NCBI GenBank assembly: GCA_004561785.1
Contig: SFUB01000042.1
Location: 1 to 10,952 of the forward strand
DNA: 10,952 nucleotides
Reading direction: 5' to 3'
Origin: a bacterium
GTDB lineage: Bacteria > Bacillota_I > Bacilli_A > RFN20 > CAG-826
Below the pieces are notes generated by a model. That model saw nothing but the letters and a program-made list of their open reading frames with translations. It made no database searches and had not been told where the DNA came from. Positions 1-4,136 of the stretch are shown here, in pieces. Numbering within the stretch: position 1 is the stretch's first letter; each line of letters begins with the position of its first letter. Position numbers and translations under genes: made by a program.

Positions 1-198
1 CTTCGAGTGATAGATTTAATTGAGCTCAACGATGATAATTATAAGAGAGCACAAGGATACTTATTCTGGGTATTCATCATTAATGATGTGTATCACTTTC
101 TTGAGAATGTTCATGAGTATAGAGAAGAATTCGATAAAGAACCAAAAATGACAATTGATGATTTGAAAAAAATGGGTGTGAAAGTGGAGATTGAATGA
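1..198 (+). CDS. C-terminal part of an unknown protein, open at the left edge
   Basis: The reading frame is open from base 1, so the gene very likely begins outside the window. The GTG at 7 is only the first possible start codon visible here. About 65 residues remain, rich in acidic and aromatic residues (YLFWVFIINDVYHFLENV), ending MTIDDLKKMGVKVEIE. I see no motif that names a family. The codons are AT-rich, unlike the GC-rich housekeeping genes from 1643 on, which fits acquired DNA. Its stop codon overlaps the ATGATG start of the next short frame, as in an operon with translational coupling. The product is soluble-looking and of unknown function. Confidence 0.55.
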   Translation, partial: LRVIDLIELNDDNYKRAQGYLFWVFIINDVYHFLENVHEYREEFDKEPKMTIDDLKKMGVKVEIE

Positions 199-275
199 TG
201 AAATATTTATTGCTTGGTGATGACCAAAAAACATTATTTATTAGGAGTATTTACAAAACGGGTGATGGGAATTAA
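195..275 (+). pseudogene. 5' stub of an unknown gene cut by the insertion sequence
   Basis: An ATGATG start overlaps the stop of the preceding frame, with a GGAGA ribosome binding site at 187-191. It begins MKYLLLGDDQKTLFI and enters the left end of the insertion sequence at 244 after about 16 codons. It then reads a few IS codons to a TAA at 273-275. The coupled start suggests that an intact second gene of an operon once followed. The sequence right of the IS is the end of a serine recombinase and cannot be shown to belong to the same gene. The family is not recognised. Confidence 0.4.
244..267 (+). repeat. Left terminal inverted repeat of the IS
   Basis: This 24-bp end is the reverse complement of 1232-1255 except at one base (third position, A here and G in the partner). 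A weaker similarity continues inward: ATTAAGCCC on this side against ATTAGCCC read from the other end. Confidence 0.85.
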
Positions 276-306
276 GCCCCTTTCGCCCATGTGCTAAAAT
301 TAACGA

Positions 307-399
307 GCCAAACAATCCGGGATCCGCGTGGCATGGATGGAGATTGTTTGGCGATAACCTCTTGGGCCATGCCACCCGGATCCTCTTACCCGAGAGGTT
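307..399 (+). promoter_or_regulatory. Interlocking inverted repeats in the transposase leader
   Basis: Three pairs of complementary arms are interleaved, not nested. A is 307-317 with 342-352 (11 of 11, GCCAAACAATC). B is 320-336 with 367-383 (16 of 17, GGATCCGCGTGGCATGG). C is 356-362 with 393-399 (7 of 7, AACCTCT). The order is A-B-A'-C-B'-C', so as RNA the arms form a chain of pseudoknots or mutually exclusive hairpins. Arm C' contains the transposase ribosome binding site AGAGG, which can also pair locally with CCTCT at 382-386. I infer translational control of transposase, a common strategy for insertion sequences. Protein binding to the DNA repeats is an alternative. Confidence 0.6.
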
Positions 400-405
400 T
401 TCTTT

Positions 406-1230
406 ATGCGTGGAAGCGAATGCCCGTTCTGCGGGTCGGGCGAAACCGTCAAAAGGGGCGAGGGCAGGCGCCTGTGCAAATCCTGCCGCAGATCGTTCAG
501 GGCGTCGACCTCGACGGTGATGTCGTCGATGAAGCTGGACCGGGAACGGTTCAGGAAAATGGCCAACCTGATGCTCAACGACGTCAAGCTCAAGGCCATA
601 ATTGACTCGGTCGGCATATCCACGAGGACGGCCTACGTCTGGAGGATGAAGATATACGGCGCGGCGTTCGAGATACAGAAAAAGGCCATGCTGTCGGGGA
701 AATGCTGGATAGACGAGGCGCTGGTCCCGGTCAACGAGGGCGTGTGCTTCCGGCTCGAAGGCGGGAAGAAGCCGAGGGGCGTTTCAAGGAACCAGGCCGT
801 CATCGCCTGCGCAGTCGATTCCTCCGGCAACCGGATCGCCATCGAGGCCGGGAGGGGCCACATCACCTCCGCGGCCTGCATCAGGACCTACGGCGCGCAT
901 ATTAAAAAGGGCAGCCTCGTCGTCCACGACGGCATCTTCAGCCACGATCGCCTCATCTCGTTCCTGAAATCGCCCGACGAGGTATACAAGTCGACAACGA
1001 GGAAATCGCATCCGAAGCTCCAGCCCGTCAATTCCTTCATCGCCGAGCTGAAGCACTTCCTGCGTTGCCACGTCGGCATCAGGACCGATTTCCTCGATCT
1101 TCGCGGCGTGGATAGCCTTCAAATCCTCCGTGAGGGGGGCGATATCGAGGACAGGATCGACCTTCTGGAATCGTATTGCTTCCAGACGAAGGCCAGTTTC
1201 AAGGTAAAATACCGATGCCGCGTGGGCTAA
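406..1230 (+). CDS. IS1595-type transposase, possibly damaged near its C-terminus
   Basis: A 274-residue transposase. The N-terminus is a zinc ribbon with cysteines 6, 9, 24 and 27 (CPFC...CKSC). A helix-turn-helix-like segment follows at about 60-83 (VKLKAIIDSVGISTRTAYVW). The catalytic fold then shows WIDE (Asp103), VHDG (Asp175) and QPVNSFIAELK (Asn209, Lys216). This matches the D-D-N-K arrangement known in several IS1595 groups. The ATG at 406 is preceded by AGAGG at 393-397, which lies in an inverted repeat. Oddly, residues about 232-246 (RGVDSLQILREG) do not look like the family, while the +1 frame at 1100-1138 reads FAAWIAFKSSVRG, which does. The original frame resumes at DIEDRIDLLES. 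The protein may therefore have an altered segment and be inactive. Confidence 0.85.
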   Translation: MRGSECPFCGSGETVKRGEGRRLCKSCRRSFRASTSTVMSSMKLDRERFRKMANLMLNDVKLKAIIDSVGISTRTAYVWRMKIYGAAFEIQKKAMLSGKCWIDEALVPVNEGVCFRLEGGKKPRGVSRNQAVIACAVDSSGNRIAIEAGRGHITSAACIRTYGAHIKKGSLVVHDGIFSHDRLISFLKSPDEVYKSTTRKSHPKLQPVNSFIAELKHFLRCHVGIRTDFLDLRGVDSLQILREGGDIEDRIDLLESYCFQTKASFKVKYRCRVG

Positions 1231-1231
1231 T

Positions 1232-1255
1232 CATCACCCGTTTTGTAAATACCCC
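1232..1255 (-). repeat. Right terminal inverted repeat of the IS
   Basis: Partner of the left end, starting GGGGTATTTACAAAACGG when read on the minus strand. It begins one base after the transposase stop codon, so there is almost no 3' non-coding sequence in the element. Confidence 0.85.
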
Positions 1256-1436
1256 TATAATTCAAAAAGGAAAGAAAGAGAGAATGCTTGCTTCGATAGA
1301 ATTAATGAGAAAAGAGCCAGACTCTATTCTTCAGTGGAGTAAAGAAGCTTGGATGGCTATGGTGGAAAACGCTATTGTTCACATAGATAAAACAATAAGT
1401 TTTAATTTCTATTGCGGAAGAACCATCAAAGTGTGA
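1256..1436 (+). pseudogene. C-terminal remnant of a large serine recombinase
   Basis: After the right IS end, the frame that stops at 1434-1436 reads about 59 residues: a lysine-rich stretch, then QWSKEAWMAMVENAIVHIDK and a final SFNFYCGRTIKV. Large serine recombinases typically end with this layout: an acidic/helical linker, W-x-x-(L/M)-V-(E/D)-x-(I/V)-x-V, and a last beta strand F-x-F-x-x-G-x-x-I-x-V. The catalytic domain, the recombinase domain and the zinc ribbon are missing. Such enzymes come from prophages and integrative or conjugative elements, so this is the scar of a mobile element. Codon usage is AT-rich like the left flank. The assignment is a motif-level judgement on a short piece. 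Confidence 0.55.
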
Positions 1437-1472
1437 TATCTTATAAGAGAGGTAATGCCTCACCCGGTCCAT

Positions 1473-1539
1473 GAACCACCTGCAAATTGTAGGAACCACC
1501 TGCAAAATAGTGTTTCAAAAATACTAATCACCTGCATTT
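1473..1539. repeat. Three short direct repeats, CACCTGCA core
   Basis: Two perfect 14-bp copies (1473-1486, 1493-1506) and one partial copy (1526-1539) share the core CACCTGCA. The first two are one 20-base step apart; the third is 33 bases further on. They fill most of the gene-free interval 1437-1574. Confidence 0.8.
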
Positions 1540-1554
1540 AGTTCGAATTGGACA
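1473..1554 (-). mobile_element. Possible end of an IS21-family element (relic)
   Basis: The 14-mer GAACCACCTGCAAA occurs at 1473-1486 and 1493-1506, exactly 20 bases apart. A diverged third copy (AATCACCTGCATTT) lies at 1526-1539. Read on the minus strand the block starts TGTCCAATTCGAAC at 1554 and carries three TGCAGGTG units. IS21-type elements are known to start with TG-type ends followed by several repeated transposase-binding motifs, which is what this resembles. No istA or istB gene is present, so only one end would remain. The family call is an inference; the repeats themselves are plain. Confidence 0.4.
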
Positions 1555-1574
1555 AGGGGCGCAAAAGGAAAAAT

Positions 1575-1594
1575 GCCCCAATCGGGGCTTTTTT
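1575..1594 (+). terminator. Rho-independent terminator at the mobile/core border
   Basis: Stem GCCCC/GGGGC with an AATC loop, followed by six T on the plus strand. A run of five A just upstream (1569-1573) means it could also work for transcripts from the right. It separates the mobile-element patch from the housekeeping genes. Confidence 0.75.
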
Positions 1595-1642
1595 CATAGG
1601 CTTCTCCTATTTTAATGGAACGAAGGAAGGTAGAATTCCCCC

Positions 1643-2539
1643 ATGGATTCTTTGAAGGAACTTTACGAAAGGGGCGAATATTCGCGCTTGCTTGAAGAAA
1701 CGGAGGGGAAGCTCGATCCCACTTCGCTTTTCTACAAGATCTCCGCTTTGCTTTCCCTTAACCGCGCCCAAGAGGCCTTGGATGCCTTGATCCTCAACCG
1801 GGAGGGCTTATTCAAAGCCAAACCCGCGCTGACTCTAAAATACGACTTCGAGCTCCGCTTCTCCCTCGGGCAGTTCGAGCAGGCTTACCAAGACCTCGAA
1901 TTCTATCGGAACGCCCCCTATGTGAGCCAAGAGATCGAAGAGGCCTTGTCCTCCCTTCCCAAGCGCATCCGCGAGGAGGAGAAGGCCTATCTCCTCCAAA
2001 GCGTCCACAAAGAAGAAGACCTCGACGCTTTGCTGGAGAGCAAGGATCCCTATTTGGCCCTCGGAGCCCTGTCCCAAATTGGGAAGGAGGGTATACAAGG
2101 ACATGAGGAAGCCCTTGAAAAACTCCTCGTGTCGCCTTCTTCTCCCCATGACGTGAAAGTATTCGCCTTGGAAGTATTGGTCGCCCACGATTATCCCAAG
2201 GAAGTCACTTACCTTGACATGGATTCCCGGGTGACCCTCGTCCCCAAAGACGCGGAGAATCCCTTCGAGGAGAGAAACGCCCTTTCCCTAAGGAAGCTAT
2301 TGGCCACCCTGAGCGACGTCTCCCTGGCCTCCGTCTGCACCCAATTGCTCGATCAATTGGCTTTGAGCTGTTTCCCTTCTTACCCGTTCTCGGGCAAGCC
2401 CCTCTCCCTGGAAAGCGAGGCCTTGATCTCCTTGGGGAGAGAATATCTGGGGCAGGCGCAGGAAGAGATTTCGGAGGAGGCGGAGCAAGAGAAGACCCGG
2501 TTCAAAGTGCTCCTTTCCCGCTATCCGCGCCTCCCTTGA
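1643..2539 (+). CDS. TPR-like helical protein of unknown function, upstream of tig
   Basis: A 298-residue, almost wholly helical, acidic protein without signal peptide or membrane segment, so probably cytoplasmic. Residues about 1-115 look like degenerate tetratricopeptide repeats: paired helices such as LKELYERGEYSRLLEE, SLFYKISALLSLNRAQEALD and YDFELRFSLGQFEQAYQDLE. Residues about 125-185 (DLDALLESKDPYLALGALSQ...) resemble HEAT-like helices. TPR proteins of this size next to tig occur in low-GC Gram-positives, and a DUF3196-type family is possible, but I cannot confirm it. Such folds usually act as protein-protein scaffolds. The ATG at 1643 has a GGAAGG site at 1625-1630, a somewhat long spacing. 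Codon use matches the core genes. No terminator separates it from tig, so some readthrough into tig is possible. Confidence 0.75.
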   Translation: MDSLKELYERGEYSRLLEETEGKLDPTSLFYKISALLSLNRAQEALDALILNREGLFKAKPALTLKYDFELRFSLGQFEQAYQDLEFYRNAPYVSQEIEEALSSLPKRIREEEKAYLLQSVHKEEDLDALLESKDPYLALGALSQIGKEGIQGHEEALEKLLVSPSSPHDVKVFALEVLVAHDYPKEVTYLDMDSRVTLVPKDAENPFEERNALSLRKLLATLSDVSLASVCTQLLDQLALSCFPSYPFSGKPLSLESEALISLGREYLGQAQEEISEEAEQEKTRFKVLLSRYPRLP

Positions 2540-2549
2540 AAATGGGTGT

Positions 2550-2577
2550 TTGAACTATCCAAAGGATAGAGTATATT
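2550..2577 (+). promoter_or_regulatory. Probable tig promoter with a palindromic spacer
   Basis: A TTGAAC -35 box (2550-2555), a 16-base spacer and a TATATT -10 box (2572-2577) stand ahead of tig. The spacer includes a perfect inverted repeat CTATCC-AAA-GGATAG (2555-2569) that could be an operator. The boxes are good but not perfect, and the start point is not known. Confidence 0.5.
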
Positions 2578-2604
2578 TATAACCGCTGATTAGAGGAAAA
2601 ACGC

Positions 2605-3990
2605 ATGAAATCTACCATCAAGACCCTCGAAGAAGGGAAAATCGAAGGCGTTTGCGACGTCGAGAAAGACGTTTGGCAGAACGCTCAGAACAAAGCCTTC
2701 CACAAACTCGGAAGCAACATCGTCGTGAAGGGATTCCGCCCCGGCAAAGCCCCGGAGAAGTTCCTCCGCGAGCGCATCTCCCGCACCCAGATTTGGAATG
2801 AGGCCGTGGATGAGGTTTTGACCCCCGTCTATGCCCAGTTCCTCCAAGAGAACAAACTCGAACCCTTCGCCCGTCCGGAGGTCGATATCCTCAAACTGAA
2901 CGACAATGAGCTCCAGATCAAGTTCGTCGTCACCCTTTTCCCGAAGGTCACCTTGGGCGCCCATTCCGGCCTCGTCGCCGAGAAAGTCGCTCCTTCGGTC
3001 ACCGAGAAAGAAGTGGAGGAAGCCATCTCCAAGCGCCTCCTCAACGCGGCGGACCTCGTGGTCGTCGATCGCCCCGCCAAGCTCGGCGACACCGTCGTCC
3101 TCGACTTCGTCGGCACCATGGACGGCAAGGAATTCGAAGGCGGCTCCGCCAAGAACTACGAGCTTGAGCTCGGATCCAACTCCTTCGTCCCCGGCTTCGA
3201 AGATGCCCTCGTCGGCGTTTCCACCGGAGCGGAGAAAGACGTCGACATCACCTTCCCCGAGCAATACGTCAAAGAGCTCGCCGGAAAGCCCGCGACCTTC
3301 CACTGCACGATCCACGAGATCAAAGAGAAGAAGATCCCCGTCCTCTCCGATGACGCCGTCAAGGATTTCTCCATCAAAGGCGTCGAGACCGTCGAGCAAA
3401 TGAAGGAATATCAGCAGAAGACCCTTCTTGAGCAGAAGACCCGCCAGGCCGAGGAAGCCTATTACAACGCCCTCGTCGCCCAGATCGTCAAAGGCTCCTC
3501 CGTCGAGATCGCCGATTCGATCCTCGCCCAGGAAGCCGCCTCTCAGGAGGAGAAGACCCGCAAACAGGTCGAATCCAATGGCTTGACCTTCGAGCAGTAT
3601 CTCGAGATCACCGGCCAGAAGGAAGCGGACCTCAAAGCCACCCTCAAGGTTTCCGCGAAAGAGAACCTCACCCAATACCTCGTCCTCCAGGAACTCGCCC
3701 ACGTCGAAGGGCTCGACGTCTCCGACGCCGAACTCGACGCCGAGCTTGCCAAGCTCGCCGACCAGTACAAGATGAAGCTGGAAGACGTGAAGAAGGCGAT
3801 CGGCAACCCCGAGGGCTTCCGCGAATCCGTCCGCTCCCGCAAGGTGAGGGAATGGATCCTCGCCCACAATGGCGTCGCCCAGAAGCAAGAAGAGGCTGAG
3901 CCCAAGGCGAACAAACCCGCCGCGAAGAAAGCCCCGGCGAAGAAGCCAGCCGCCAAGAAGGCCGCCCCCAAGAAAGAGGAAGCCAAGTAA
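2605..3990 (+). CDS. tig: Trigger factor, ribosome-bound chaperone and peptidyl-prolyl isomerase
   Basis: Trigger factor binds at the ribosomal exit tunnel and shields nascent chains. All three domains are visible in 461 residues. The N-terminal ribosome-binding domain carries the GFRPGKAP signature (43-50) that docks on protein L23. The FKBP-type isomerase domain lies at about 158-240 (GDTVVLDFVGTMDGKEFEGG, VPGFEDALVG). The helical C-terminal chaperone domain runs from about 245 to 425. The family is usually about 430 residues; the excess is a lysine/alanine/proline-rich tail (about 432-461) with repeats of the type PAAKKAPAKK, not part of the normal fold. The ATG at 2605 has an AGAGGA site at 2592-2597. 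The gene has its own promoter and terminator, and clpX, the usual neighbour in Bacilli, is absent. Identification is firm. Confidence 0.97.
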   Translation: MKSTIKTLEEGKIEGVCDVEKDVWQNAQNKAFHKLGSNIVVKGFRPGKAPEKFLRERISRTQIWNEAVDEVLTPVYAQFLQENKLEPFARPEVDILKLNDNELQIKFVVTLFPKVTLGAHSGLVAEKVAPSVTEKEVEEAISKRLLNAADLVVVDRPAKLGDTVVLDFVGTMDGKEFEGGSAKNYELELGSNSFVPGFEDALVGVSTGAEKDVDITFPEQYVKELAGKPATFHCTIHEIKEKKIPVLSDDAVKDFSIKGVETVEQMKEYQQKTLLEQKTRQAEEAYYNALVAQIVKGSSVEIADSILAQEAASQEEKTRKQVESNGLTFEQYLEITGQKEADLKATLKVSAKENLTQYLVLQELAHVEGLDVSDAELDAELAKLADQYKMKLEDVKKAIGNPEGFRESVRSRKVREWILAHNGVAQKQEEAEPKANKPAAKKAPAKKPAAKKAAPKKEEAK

Positions 3991-4002
3991 TTGGAAAAGC
4001 AA

Positions 4003-4035
4003 GGGCCCGCTTGAGGAAAGCGGGCCCCTTTCTTC
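4003..4035 (+). terminator. Rho-independent terminator after tig
   Basis: A 10-bp perfect stem GGGCCCGCTT/AAGCGGGCCC with a five-base loop is followed by a T-rich tail broken by C (CTTTCTTCTCTTCT). It starts 12 bases after the tig stop and separates tig from the lon promoter. Confidence 0.85.
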
Positions 4036-4053
4036 TCTTCTGCCCCCAAGGAA

Positions 4054-4080
4054 TTGGCAATCGTTCCTTGACAGTGCTAA
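4054..4080 (+). promoter_or_regulatory. CIRCE-like HrcA operator 1, over the lon -35 box
   Basis: TTGGCAATC (4054-4062), nine bases, then CAGTGCTAA (4072-4080). The CIRCE consensus is TTAGCACTC-N9-GAGTGCTAA; arms match at 7 of 9 and 8 of 9 with exactly the right spacing. It covers the -35 hexamer at 4068-4073, so a bound repressor would block RNA polymerase. HrcA control of lon is known in mycoplasmas. Confidence 0.65.
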
Positions 4081-4095
4081 TCCGGAACCTATAAT
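4068..4095 (+). promoter_or_regulatory. lon promoter, consensus boxes
   Basis: Perfect TTGACA (4068-4073) and perfect TATAAT (4090-4095) with a 16-base spacer. The expected start is near 4101-4103, leaving a leader of about 35 bases before the lon ATG. This is the best promoter in the window and sits between two CIRCE-like operators. That is the usual design for a strong promoter kept repressed until stress. Confidence 0.85.
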
Positions 4096-4099
4096 TCCA

Positions 4100-4126
4100 T
4101 TGGCACTCTATTACCTAGATTGCCAG
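4100..4126 (+). promoter_or_regulatory. CIRCE-like HrcA operator 2, at the lon start point
   Basis: TTGGCACTC (4100-4108), nine bases, then GATTGCCAG (4118-4126). The left arm matches the CIRCE consensus at 8 of 9 and the right arm at 6 of 9, with the correct nine-base spacing. It begins at the predicted transcription start and ends just before the lon ribosome binding site. The right arm is weak alone, but the exact spacing and the neighbouring first operator support it. Confidence 0.55.
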
Positions 4127-4136
4127 AAAGGACCCT

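Larger units (their letters stand above)
244..1255 (+). mobile_element. IS1595-type insertion sequence, about 1.0 kb
   Basis: The element is bounded by 24-bp terminal inverted repeats at 244-267 and 1232-1255 that match at 23 of 24 positions. The shared core is GTATTTACAAAACGGGTGAT, and the only difference is GGA versus GGG at the outer end. The repeats enclose one transposase gene and a 138-base leader rich in inverted repeats. The interior is GC-rich while both flanks are AT-rich. IS1595 elements normally leave an 8-bp target duplication. The flanking octamers here (ATTTATTA left, TATAATTC right) do not match, so the original insertion site has been changed by deletion or recombination. The family assignment rests on the transposase layout and size, not on a database match. 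Confidence 0.8.

Noticed and set aside
291..605. A 104-codon plus-strand frame overlapping the transposase start
   Set aside because: It lies in another frame across the structured leader and the zinc-ribbon codons and has no credible ribosome binding site or motif.
1473..1539. CRISPR-like repeat array
   Set aside because: Only three short copies, with 6- and 19-base gaps and a degenerate third; no leader or cas genes. An insertion-sequence end explains it better.
2590..4002. A 470-codon open frame on the minus strand opposite tig
   Set aside because: Same cause: mirror frame of a GC-rich biased gene. The translation is a monotonous Gly/Leu/Asp-rich string and it spans almost exactly the tig gene.
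4073..4107. A single long inverted repeat AGTGCTAA...TTGGCACT around the lon -10 box
   Set aside because: The pairing is real, but the 19-base gap and outward order do not fit CIRCE. The arms are better explained as the inner halves of two separate operators.
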